Of a stretch of 6,347 nucleotides of DNA, positions 1-5,755 are shown piece by piece. Position 1 is the first letter of the stretch, and every line of letters starts with the position of its first letter. The notes below the pieces were generated by a model. It was not told where the DNA came from. It saw only the letters and a program-made list of their open reading frames with translations, and did not search any database. A program made the position numbers and the translations under genes. The DNA comes from Phycisphaerae bacterium (GTDB lineage: Bacteria > Planctomycetota > Phycisphaerae > Tepidisphaerales > Tepidisphaeraceae), in NCBI GenBank assembly GCA_014380825.1, contig JACMJD010000196.1, positions 1 to 6,347 of the forward strand. The letters run 5' to 3'.

Positions 1-1828
1 CGGTGAGATCGGCGATGCGCTGTTCGATGTGCTCCTGGCTCGTCCAGATTCTGCCGCCCACAAGCTGATCGTCATGATCGGCCAGGTGCATAAAGCCGGC
101 GAAGTTCTGGCCGAGGCCGACGGGGTCGATGATCGTGAAGCGCACGCGACCGGCGGGCACGCGCGTCAGCAGGCGCGTCATCACCATCTCCAGCGTCCGC
201 ATCGCGGCCGCTCGTCCAGTGCGATCGGCCTGAATCAGCAGCGACGCTTGTCTCGGAAACGCCAGCAGCGCGGGAAGCGAAAACGTCTTGGGCAGTTCAA
301 GCTTCGAATTCGCCGGCACCATCGTCGCGATCTGTTGAACGTCCACCTGCAACCGCCCGAACGGAATGGCCGACGAGAACCGACTGGGCGGCGTCCACTT
401 TTTCCAGGCGGCATCTTCCCAATCGTGCGGCGCAACCGTTTCATCCGCCCGGCCATCGCCATGCACACCGATCGGCGCCTGGATGCGCTTCAGTCCGCCA
501 GTCCACTTCTGCTGTAGCGCGGCGCTGGCGGATTTGTGATCGCGTGTCGCGTTGGCGATCGCATCGTCGTAGCGTTTTTTGGTTTCGGCTGAATCGTGAT
601 CGTATCGCTGCTGGAGATCGTCGAAGCTCTTCTGCCGCCAGTCGTCCAATTCGGTCTTCGCGCGATCGCGCCGCGTCTGGCCCTTCGCCAGCTGTCGCGC
701 GCGCTCCTGCTGAGCGATCGTCAGCCCGGCGTCGCGGATTTTCTGCGCGCGCTGAAGATGCGGCGCCGCCAGATCGCGCGCGACTCGCACTTCCTGATCG
801 CGTTTGCGCATCGCGTGCGTATATTTCGCTTCGAGTTGGCGATGCGTGTGGTTATAGCTGACCTTGGCCGCCCGACGTGCGTCAGCGAGGGCCTGTTGCA
901 GCGGCACGTACGCGCCGCGCACGTGCGATTTGCCGAGGATCCGCAGGCCGATCCCAAGGCCGATCAGTCCGACGATCGTGCCGCCCAGCGCATAGCTGAT
1001 CGCGCGCCACTGCGGCTCGATCGAGCGAAGGTCCGGCACGTTCGTCAGGCTCGGCCCGGCGATCAGTTGTGCGACGACAACCGCGATCACGCAGAACATG
1101 ATCGCCAGCAAATACGGTCGCAGGCCGATGAACAGCCGCGGAAGACGCAGATGCTCCAAGTCCGACAGGCGCTGCGTGATCGTCTCGCGATGGAGAGCTA
1201 GAAAATCTGCGGCGTCTTCTGAAGCAGGCTCGGGCGATTCGTCCGCCGGTTTTTCCAGCGCGATCGCATCTTGCTCCTGGCCGTACAGCTTGAGCAGGTC
1301 GTAGCCCTTCGAATCGAGCTCGACGAGCTGCTGGATCTCCAACTTGTAATCTTCTTCTGCTTTCGCTTGCTCTTTTCGAACTTGGATCTGCGTGGCCTCG
1401 GCCACGCTTTCGGCAAGCCAGATCGCCTGGTCGAGCTTCTGCTTTACTTCCTGCTCGGCCGACTCAAACTCGGCGGCAACGCGCGAGCGCGCTGCGTGAT
1501 CGGTCTCGCCGACCGCGCGGCTTTCGTATGCAAACTGTTCATTCGCCTCGGCCAATCGCGCGGCGTGCTTCACTTGAATCTGCTGACGCAGCGATTCCAC
1601 CTTCTGCGACAGCGATCTGCTGGTCTGCGCGAAGTCACGCTCGGCATCGGCGACCGTGGTGACGAGGCGCGATTCGATCTCCGTTTCCGTCGCGGCGCAT
1701 TCGGTGGCCAGCTCGACCAGATCGCGCAGCGCCGATCGCTGAAGATCGCGATCCGTGCGCGGCTGCGCCTTCGCTGACTCGTCGTTGGTTGCGTCTACCG
1801 CGTTGATTTGATCAGAGCTTTGCGTCAT
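1..1828 (-). CDS. FtsK/SpoIIIE-family (EssC/EccC-like) membrane ATPase, partial at left edge
   Basis: This is the N-terminal 609 codons of a larger protein whose remainder lies beyond the left edge. Seen: a charged, Glu/Gln/Ala-rich coiled-coil region (about residues 25-190), two hydrophobic segments (about 231-258 and 277-298), a second basic coiled coil (about 305-440), then an alpha/beta domain. In that domain, residues 533-540 (QADRTGRA) occupy the Walker A position but lack the usual GK[ST], and FTIID (564-568) looks like a Walker B strand. The following IDPVGLGQNFAGFMHLAD resembles the FtsK/SpoIIIE ATPases of planctomycete WXG100 loci (from memory). Family knowledge: EssC/EccC proteins are hexameric motors with two N-terminal TM segments and several ATPase modules, so an active module is expected further left. 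The ATG at 1828 lies 22 nt after the previous stop; GTG at 1837, in frame just after a TGA, would add three residues. Inferred role: inner-membrane motor of a type VII-like system. Sure of the superfamily, less of the function. Confidence 0.85.
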   Translation of the reverse strand, partial: MTQSSDQINAVDATNDESAKAQPRTDRDLQRSALRDLVELATECAATETEIESRLVTTVADAERDFAQTSRSLSQKVESLRQQIQVKHAARLAEANEQFAYESRAVGETDHAARSRVAAEFESAEQEVKQKLDQAIWLAESVAEATQIQVRKEQAKAEEDYKLEIQQLVELDSKGYDLLKLYGQEQDAIALEKPADESPEPASEDAADFLALHRETITQRLSDLEHLRLPRLFIGLRPYLLAIMFCVIAVVVAQLIAGPSLTNVPDLRSIEPQWRAISYALGGTIVGLIGLGIGLRILGKSHVRGAYVPLQQALADARRAAKVSYNHTHRQLEAKYTHAMRKRDQEVRVARDLAAPHLQRAQKIRDAGLTIAQQERARQLAKGQTRRDRAKTELDDWRQKSFDDLQQRYDHDSAETKKRYDDAIANATRDHKSASAALQQKWTGGLKRIQAPIGVHGDGRADETVAPHDWEDAAWKKWTPPSRFSSAIPFGRLQVDVQQIATMVPANSKLELPKTFSLPALLAFPRQASLLIQADRTGRAAAMRTLEMVMTRLLTRVPAGRVRFTIIDPVGLGQNFAGFMHLADHDDQLVGGRIWTSQEHIEQRIADLT

Positions 1829-1850
1829 CGAAATCACTCATACCAAGCCA

Positions 1851-2066
1851 TCACTCGTCACAGTCGTGGCGTGCCTGCTGCAAGATCGCGCCGGCGTGAT
1901 CCATCGCGGCGATCGCATTGCGCAGATCGATCTCCAGCGGCACGATAAAATCACTCTCCAGCGCGTGAGCTACCGGATCATCCCAGCCCACTTTGGCCTC
2001 GGTGAAGCGCAGCCCGAGATCCTTGATCGCCTTGCCGAGTTGTCCACGTGCTTCATAGACGCCCAT
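1851..2066 (-). CDS. Small acidic helical protein of the WXG100/FtsK-like cluster (71 aa)
   Basis: A 71-residue soluble, acidic protein with no signal peptide, no membrane segment and no recognised domain. It begins MGVYEARGQLGKAIKDLGLR and includes a W-D-D-P motif near residue 28, an aromatic-poor helix with V-P-L-E-I-D-L-R near 46-53, and a Cys-Asp-Glu C-terminus. The ATG at 2066 is chosen because AAGG (2077-2074) stands 7 nt upstream; the GTG at 2069 would leave only 4 nt. It lies 13 nt after the stop of the 212-aa gene and 22 nt before the ATPase start, so co-transcription and translational coupling are likely. I recall similar short proteins next to FtsK-like genes in planctomycetes but know no name or function. 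Its size and helical character suggest a WXG100-like folding unit or a small adaptor/chaperone, which is inference only. Confidence 0.72.
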   Translation of the reverse strand: MGVYEARGQLGKAIKDLGLRFTEAKVGWDDPVAHALESDFIVPLEIDLRNAIAAMDHAGAILQQARHDCDE

Positions 2067-2079
2067 CACATCACCTTGC

Positions 2080-2718
2080 TCACTCGCTTTTTGTCGACTC
2101 GCTTTCGTCGACCGGTTTCACCGGTTCCTCGCGCTCGTCCGCTTCGGCGCGTTTCATCGATGCGGCGTCGGACGATGCGGAACCAGGTGCATCCGCGCCG
2201 GCTTCGATCGCCATCGATGTCTGCTCGATCGGCACACCCATGGCGACGTATGCTTCAAGCTGGATGATCCCGTTCTGAAGCTTTGCCGCGGCGACCGGGA
2301 GATCCGATTGCACGGTCGTCGCGAGCCGTTGCACGATGCCGCGGTAGTTTTGGATTTCCTTCTCCAGTTTTCGCGCCCAGCTTTTGCAATTCGCCAGCTT
2401 CTCGTGTGCCACCGCAAGTGCTTTCTTGGCGCGTTCCAGCGCTTTGATCTCATCGATCGCGCTCGATCGTCGCCCGGCCGAATCGACAAAGATTTTCTTC
2501 TGCCGCACGGCCTCTTCGCAACGGCTAACCAACTCCGCCCGTTTGCGGATTTGACTCGTCCAATGCTGAAGCTGCTCGGTCTGGATCCACATCAGCGTGC
2601 GGTTCAAATCCGATTCCGCATCGCTCAGCGCGACATTCGCCGCCTCCGCGAACTTGAACAGCGTTCGGCGGAGCGCCTTGAGCAAGTCAATCGATTCAAC
2701 TTTTGCAGAGCCAGCCAT
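2080..2718 (-). CDS. Helical coiled-coil protein of the WXG100/FtsK-like cluster (212 aa)
   Basis: A 212-residue, almost entirely helical protein without signal peptide or membrane segment. Residues about 10-70 form an amphipathic helix pair containing LMWIQTEQLQHW (42-53). Residues about 86-135 are a strongly charged heptad-like coiled coil. Residues 136-165 form a shorter helix, and the last 40 or so residues are a disordered tail rich in Ala, Ser, Glu and Asp. The start ATG is only 3 nt after the TAG of the WXG100-like gene, with just a weak upstream GGTAG, so translation probably depends on coupling. The family is unnamed to me, although I recall similar proteins at the same position in planctomycete loci. 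It could be an elongated secretion partner of the WXG100-like protein, a scaffold, or a chaperone. Two helices followed by an extended tail would fit a secreted helical-hairpin protein, but no effector domain is visible. Confidence 0.8.
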   Translation of the reverse strand: MAGSAKVESIDLLKALRRTLFKFAEAANVALSDAESDLNRTLMWIQTEQLQHWTSQIRKRAELVSRCEEAVRQKKIFVDSAGRRSSAIDEIKALERAKKALAVAHEKLANCKSWARKLEKEIQNYRGIVQRLATTVQSDLPVAAAKLQNGIIQLEAYVAMGVPIEQTSMAIEAGADAPGSASSDAASMKRAEADEREEPVKPVDESESTKSE

Positions 2719-2721
2719 GAA

Positions 2722-2994
2722 CTACCGCTGTTTGAGATACTCTTCGATCAGCGTCGCCTTCTTTCCGAGAAAACTCACATGCTGCTGCGAGGCGTCGAGA
2801 AAACCCGCGAGCGATCGCACCGTCTGCTCGAAGGCTTCGGTGAACTTCCGCTGCTCCTGATCTCGCCAGGTCGCTTCCAGTCCGCGCAGGCGTCCGTTCA
2901 GGCCGGCGATCAAGCCCTGGAGATCGTTGTTGAATCGATTGAGGTCGGTGGCGAATCGTCGCAATTCGGCGGGATCAACTTGTGCTTTGGCCAT
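2722..2994 (-). CDS. WXG100-like (ESAT-6/EsxA-type) protein
   Basis: A 90-residue protein with the size and helix-turn-helix layout of the WXG100 family. A first amphipathic helix spans about 8-40, a turn at TWRDQ (42-46) carries Trp43, and a second helix spans about 47-88. The canonical W-x-G is replaced by W-R-D, and the C-terminal YxxxD/E secretion signal is not present; the end reads EEYLKQR, giving Y-x3-R. Known for the family: these proteins form four-helix-bundle dimers and are secreted substrates or partners of FtsK-type motors in type VII systems. It is the first gene of a four-gene minus-strand cluster that ends in such a motor, which supports the assignment. The ATG at 2994 is preceded by GAGGG (3007-3003) at 8 nt, a good ribosome binding site. 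It has no signal peptide, as expected for the family. Confidence 0.83.
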   Translation of the reverse strand: MAKAQVDPAELRRFATDLNRFNNDLQGLIAGLNGRLRGLEATWRDQEQRKFTEAFEQTVRSLAGFLDASQQHVSFLGKKATLIEEYLKQR

Positions 2995-3002
2995 ATCCGG
3001 CG

Positions 3003-3007
3003 CCCTC
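3003..3007 (-). promoter_or_regulatory. Ribosome binding site of the WXG100-like gene
   Basis: GAGGG on the minus strand, 8 nt before the ATG at 2994. It is the strongest Shine-Dalgarno match in the minus-strand cluster and fixes the start of its first gene. Confidence 0.7.
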
Positions 3008-3021
3008 GCTTATGTATCTAG

Positions 3022-3079
3022 TGCACAAGTATATGCGCAAACGCCGCGAATCGCTGCCAAACTCGCGGAAGCTTGTGCA
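3022..3079. repeat. Perfect 8-bp inverted repeat in the divergent promoter region
   Basis: TGCACAAG (3022-3029) and CTTGTGCA (3072-3079) are exact reverse complements separated by 42 bp, about 50 bp centre to centre. The right arm covers the candidate -35 box of the plus-strand promoter. The left arm touches the candidate -10 box of the minus-strand promoter. They could be paired operator half-sites or simply a shared promoter element present once per strand. Confidence 0.4.
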
Positions 3080-3103
3080 GGCGTCGGGGAAACTGGCTAT
3101 ACT
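3073..3103 (+). promoter_or_regulatory. Candidate sigma-70-type promoter of the cysteine-rich/efflux cluster
   Basis: TTGTGC (3073-3078) and TATACT (3098-3103) resemble -35 and -10 boxes separated by 19 bp. The -10 box is close to consensus. Transcription would begin near 3110, only a few bases before the GTG/ATG at 3112/3115, so the message would be almost leaderless, in keeping with the missing Shine-Dalgarno sequence. A 19-bp spacer is longer than optimal and is typical of promoters activated by MerR-family regulators, but no clear MerR-type dyad is visible inside the spacer. Confidence 0.45.
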
Positions 3104-3114
3104 GTCAGACGGTG

Positions 3115-3435
3115 ATGATCTTCCGGTCCATTTTGGGTCTGGTCTTGAGCATGGCGATCCTCGTGTCGCTCTCGCCGGTCAGGGTTTTTGCGGCCGTGCC
3201 GGACGCACAGGGTTGCTGCAAGACATGTCAGAAACCGGCATCCAGCGTCCCTGACGATCACGGCTGCGGCACGGCCGACTGCGCAATGCAGTGCTGCCGA
3301 ATGATTACCGTCGTCACGCATGACGTTCCACGGATCTCCAATATGTCGGTCACCGTGACGAGCGTGCAAACCGCACCTTCAATTCTTCATACCCTCACCG
3401 TTCCCGATTCGATTTTTCACCCGCCGCGTATTTGA
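3115..3435 (+). CDS. Small exported cysteine-rich protein (106 aa)
   Basis: Residues 1-26 form a signal peptide: an Arg near the start, a hydrophobic core (about 5-20) and a cleavage site after V-F-A. The mature part of about 80 residues has seven cysteines in two clusters, CC-x2-C (34-38) and C-x4-C-x3-CC (51-61), with His49 and His69 nearby. The C-terminus ends F-H-P-P-R-I. No named family is recognised. The mature Cys/His-rich part could bind metal in the periplasm or form disulfides. It is the first gene upstream of an efflux-type operon, 69 nt before the membrane-fusion gene. From memory, short exported proteins with a Pro-Pro-Arg-like tail often precede metal-efflux genes, so a metal-related role is a reasonable guess only. 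ATG at 3115 is preferred; GTG at 3112 is also possible. Starting at the internal Met13 would spoil the signal peptide. No Shine-Dalgarno is seen. Confidence 0.68.
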   Translation: MIFRSILGLVLSMAILVSLSPVRVFAAVPDAQGCCKTCQKPASSVPDDHGCGTADCAMQCCRMITVVTHDVPRISNMSVTVTSVQTAPSILHTLTVPDSIFHPPRI

Positions 3436-3480
3436 TCTCTCATCGATTTGCGCCATTGTGCGCGCGCGTGACAAGAGATC
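3434..3480. repeat. Inverted repeat between the cysteine-rich gene and the membrane-fusion gene
   Basis: GATCTCT (3434-3440) pairs exactly with AGAGATC (3474-3480) around a 33-nt loop. A weaker GCGC pair lies inside the loop. No T-run follows, so it is not a standard terminator. It could shape the mRNA between two cistrons or be chance. Confidence 0.25.
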
Positions 3481-3504
3481 GATCATTTAGTCCATGGTGG
3501 ACGT

Positions 3505-5052
3505 ATGCCAGCCATTGATCGCCCGGCGGGCGACCTGCGGACGTTGGTGCGTGACGGGAATCCGGTTTCGCACAGGTCGTCGGTGCCGCCGTCAAAATTT
3601 GCGTGGAAGTCTCGGGTCTTGATCCCCGGGCTGATCCTCCTCGCGATCGCGTCGTTGATCGGCTACACCGCGAAGGACGCGCTGCTGCCGGCTAAGGATG
3701 TGCGCGTCATTCCAGTCGTGCTGAAGGCTGGCGTCGAAACCGGCGCGACATCAGCTGTTCAGGCGCCGGGTTGGGTGGAGGCCGATCCGTATCCGGTATC
3801 GGTTAGCGCGCTGGCGGATGGGATCGTCACAGAAGTCCTGGCGCTTGAAGGTCAGATGATCAACGTCGGCGACGTTGTCGCGCGAATGATCGACGATGAC
3901 GCGAAGCTGGCATTGGCGCGAGCCGAGGCGACATCGCTCGAAAAGCGTGCCAGTCTCAAGGCGGCCACGGCGAACTGGGACAACCCGATCGAGCGCACCC
4001 GCGCTGTCGCCAACAGCGAAGCGATGGTGGCCGAAACGAAGGCGGACCTAGAAAAACTTCACGCAGATGTTGCGGTGGAAGTGGCTCGGCTGGTGTCGAT
4101 GAAACTGGAAGCCGAGCGGACGGCCGAGTCGTTCAAGACTCGCGCATCCAGCGAAATTGAAACGGTTCGCTCCCAGCAGTCGTACGAAGCACAAAAGGCC
4201 GTCGTCGATGCCACGAAAGCGCGACGCCCCGTATTCGAGGCGCAGCTTGCGCAGCGGAATGCCGAATTAACTGCCGCGAACGAAAACTTGCGTCTGCGAA
4301 TCGACGAAGCCAAAGCGCTCGCCGAAGCTCAAGCCCAGTTGGCACTGGCGACCGCCGCTCGGGATGAAGCGGCGCTGCGGCTGTCGCGCATGGAAGTTCG
4401 TTCGCCCGCAAGCGGCATCGTGATGCAGCGACTCGCCGCACCGGGCGATAAGCTCGTGATGAACATGGACGACCCGCACTCGGCCCACGTTGTGCGGTTA
4501 TACGATCCATCGAAACTGCAGGTGCGCGTCGACATTCCCGTCGCTGACGCCGCGAAGATCGGCGTCGGCCAGGATGCGAGAATCGTCGTCGCGGTGGCGC
4601 CGGATCGCACGTTTGATGGGAAAGTCACTCGCATCGTGAACGAAGCCGACATTCAGAAGAACACGCTGCAGGTGAAGGTCGCGATCAGCAATCCATCGGC
4701 TGATTTGAAACCTGAAATGCTCGCCCGCGTCCGCATCGTAACGGGCGGAGCGACGACACGCTCGACCGGCGATCAAACTGTGTTCGCGCCGCTTGATCTG
4801 ATTCAACGCAACGGTGGCGAAGCGACCGTTTGGGTCGTCGACCCGCGGCGAAACGTGGCCGTGCACAAATCGATCGTGCTGGGCGAGACGCAACAGGAAG
4901 GGTGGATCGCGGTGATGAGCGGACTCTCCCCCGGCGATCAGCTGATCGCCGAAGAAGCCGAAAATCTCACGGACGGCCAGCGCATCCGCGTCGTCGGTGA
5001 AGTATCGACACCCAACCTGAAACGTAACGGGAACGACCATGGCCCTCATTGA
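3505..5052 (+). CDS. HlyD/MacA-type periplasmic adaptor (membrane-fusion protein) of an ABC efflux system
   Basis: A 515-residue adaptor. It has a short cytoplasmic N-terminus (1-37) and one membrane anchor (about 38-55, VLIPGLILLAIASLIGY). The first lipoyl half is about 98-130 (ALADGIVTEVLALEGQMINV), and a long Ala/Glu-rich alpha-helical hairpin runs about 131-295. The second lipoyl half is about 296-318 (MEVRSPASGIVMQRL). A beta-barrel follows (about 335-412), then a membrane-proximal domain (about 425-500) with the usual L-S-P-G-D (474-478). Family knowledge: such proteins bridge an inner-membrane transporter to an outer-membrane channel. The hairpin is about 165 residues, longer than in typical MacA proteins near 370 residues total, which may reflect a deep periplasm or a different outer-membrane partner. 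The gene overlaps the ABC ATPase start by 14 nt. The ATG at 3505 has a closely spaced GGTGG (3496-3500). No outer-membrane channel gene is in view and the substrate is unknown. Confidence 0.9.
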   Translation: MPAIDRPAGDLRTLVRDGNPVSHRSSVPPSKFAWKSRVLIPGLILLAIASLIGYTAKDALLPAKDVRVIPVVLKAGVETGATSAVQAPGWVEADPYPVSVSALADGIVTEVLALEGQMINVGDVVARMIDDDAKLALARAEATSLEKRASLKAATANWDNPIERTRAVANSEAMVAETKADLEKLHADVAVEVARLVSMKLEAERTAESFKTRASSEIETVRSQQSYEAQKAVVDATKARRPVFEAQLAQRNAELTAANENLRLRIDEAKALAEAQAQLALATAARDEAALRLSRMEVRSPASGIVMQRLAAPGDKLVMNMDDPHSAHVVRLYDPSKLQVRVDIPVADAAKIGVGQDARIVVAVAPDRTFDGKVTRIVNEADIQKNTLQVKVAISNPSADLKPEMLARVRIVTGGATTRSTGDQTVFAPLDLIQRNGGEATVWVVDPRRNVAVHKSIVLGETQQEGWIAVMSGLSPGDQLIAEEAENLTDGQRIRVVGEVSTPNLKRNGNDHGPH

Positions 5053-5743
5053 ATGCAGGCAACTCACGCGCGAATATCGCCGCGGCGAGAACGTGATCAC
5101 GCCATTGGATCAGCTCGATCTGGACGTCAGAGCCGGCGTGTTCCTCGCCCTGATGGGCCCGAGCGGAAGCGGGAAGACGACGCTGCTGAATCTCATCGCC
5201 GGGATCGATCGACCAACGTCGGGCAGCTTGAAGATCGACGGGATCGAGCTGTCTGACATGTCGCGCGCGAGACTCGCGAACTGGCGAAGCGAATACATCG
5301 GCTACATCTTCCAGCTCTACAACCTCGTGCCGGTGCTGACCGCATATGAGAACGTCGAGCTGCCGTTGTTGTTGCACAAGCTGACGTCGAAGCAGCGGCA
5401 CGCCAAGGTCGCGCTAGCACTGGATCTCGTCAGCCTGGCCGATCGTCACGATCACTATCCGCGCCAACTGTCCGGCGGGCAGGAACAACGCGTCGCCATC
5501 GCACGAGCCATCGTGACCGATCCGAAGATCATCGTCGCCGACGAACCAACCGGCGATCTTGACGCACAAGCCGCGGGACAGGTGATGTCGCTTCTGAAAC
5601 GATTGCACGAGGAACTTGGCAAAACGCTGATCATGGTGACGCACGACCCGAAAACCGCAGCCGTGGCGGATAAGACGCTGCACTTGGAAAAAGGCCGACT
5701 CGTAGACGATCCGAAGCAAGCGGTCGGGTTGCATGTCGCCTGA
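5039..5743 (+). CDS. MacB/LolD-type ABC transporter ATP-binding protein
   Basis: A complete 234-residue nucleotide-binding subunit with all motifs intact: Walker A GPSGSGKTT (40-48), Q-loop Gln92 in Y-I-F-Q-L-Y-N-L, signature LSGGQ (144-148), Walker B IIVADEP (164-170) with catalytic Glu169, D-loop T-G-D-L-D (171-175) and switch His202 in V-T-H-D. The F-Q-L-Y-N-L-V-P-V-L-T-A-Y-E-N-V-E-L-P stretch (91-109) is characteristic of the MacB/LolD/FtsE branch, which powers FtsX-type permeases by mechanotransmission rather than by moving substrate through the membrane. The ATG at 5039 lies inside the end of the adaptor gene, with a 14-nt overlap, and the stop is 12 nt before the permease start, so three subunits are made from one message. 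The protein is cytoplasmic, on the inner face of the membrane. It is a separate polypeptide, not fused to the permease as in E. coli MacB. Confidence 0.95.
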   Translation: MALIECRQLTREYRRGENVITPLDQLDLDVRAGVFLALMGPSGSGKTTLLNLIAGIDRPTSGSLKIDGIELSDMSRARLANWRSEYIGYIFQLYNLVPVLTAYENVELPLLLHKLTSKQRHAKVALALDLVSLADRHDHYPRQLSGGQEQRVAIARAIVTDPKIIVADEPTGDLDAQAAGQVMSLLKRLHEELGKTLIMVTHDPKTAAVADKTLHLEKGRLVDDPKQAVGLHVA

Positions 5744-5746
5744 GGA
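5742..5746 (+). promoter_or_regulatory. Ribosome binding site of the permease gene
   Basis: GAGGA overlaps the stop codon of the ATPase gene and stands 9 nt before the ATG at 5756. It supports that start and coupled translation. Confidence 0.6.
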
Positions 5747-5755
5747 AAACAAACG

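Larger units (their letters stand above)
2995..3114. promoter_or_regulatory. Divergent intergenic region between the two clusters
   Basis: This 120-bp gap separates the starts of two divergent gene clusters and must hold the promoters for both unless more distant ones exist. It is more AT-rich on its left side than the flanking genes. On the minus strand, TATACT (3033-3028) could be a -10 box that would give a leader of about 25 nt before the WXG100-like gene. No good -35 is seen at 17 bp; TTGGCA (3060-3055) is 21 bp away. The plus-strand promoter and an inverted repeat are listed separately. No ORF with coding character lies here. Confidence 0.55.

Noticed and set aside
596..1201. 201-codon plus-strand open frame
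   Set aside because: It lies antisense within the FtsK-like gene, whose translation gives coherent coiled-coil, TM and ATPase segments. The product here is Arg/Asp/His-rich with no domain, as expected for a GC-rich shadow frame.
1271..1777. 168-codon plus-strand open frame with leucine-rich stretches
   Set aside because: It is antisense to the N-terminal coiled coil of the FtsK-like gene; its hydrophobic runs are complements of Glu/Gln/Lys codons.
1812..1841. Nine-codon open frame overlapping the start of the FtsK-like gene (ATG at 1841)
   Set aside because: It could be a short leader peptide, but nothing supports translation: it is too short and has only weak upstream GG. Kept only as a note.
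2308..3021. 237-codon plus-strand open frame
   Set aside because: It is antisense across both the 212-aa protein and the WXG100-like gene, spans their boundary, and has no start context or recognisable domain.
3073..3114. Extension of the cysteine-rich protein to a TTG at 3073
   Set aside because: It would put 14 residues with Trp, Tyr and two Cys before a good signal peptide, and it overlaps the best promoter boxes.
3494..3504. Upstream ATG at 3494 as start of the adaptor gene
   Set aside because: It is out of frame with the adaptor and gives an Arg/Cys-rich product; the ATG at 3505 is in frame with a well-formed membrane anchor.
4498..5100. 200-codon minus-strand open frame
   Set aside because: It is antisense to the end of the adaptor gene and the start of the ATPase gene, with a shadow composition.
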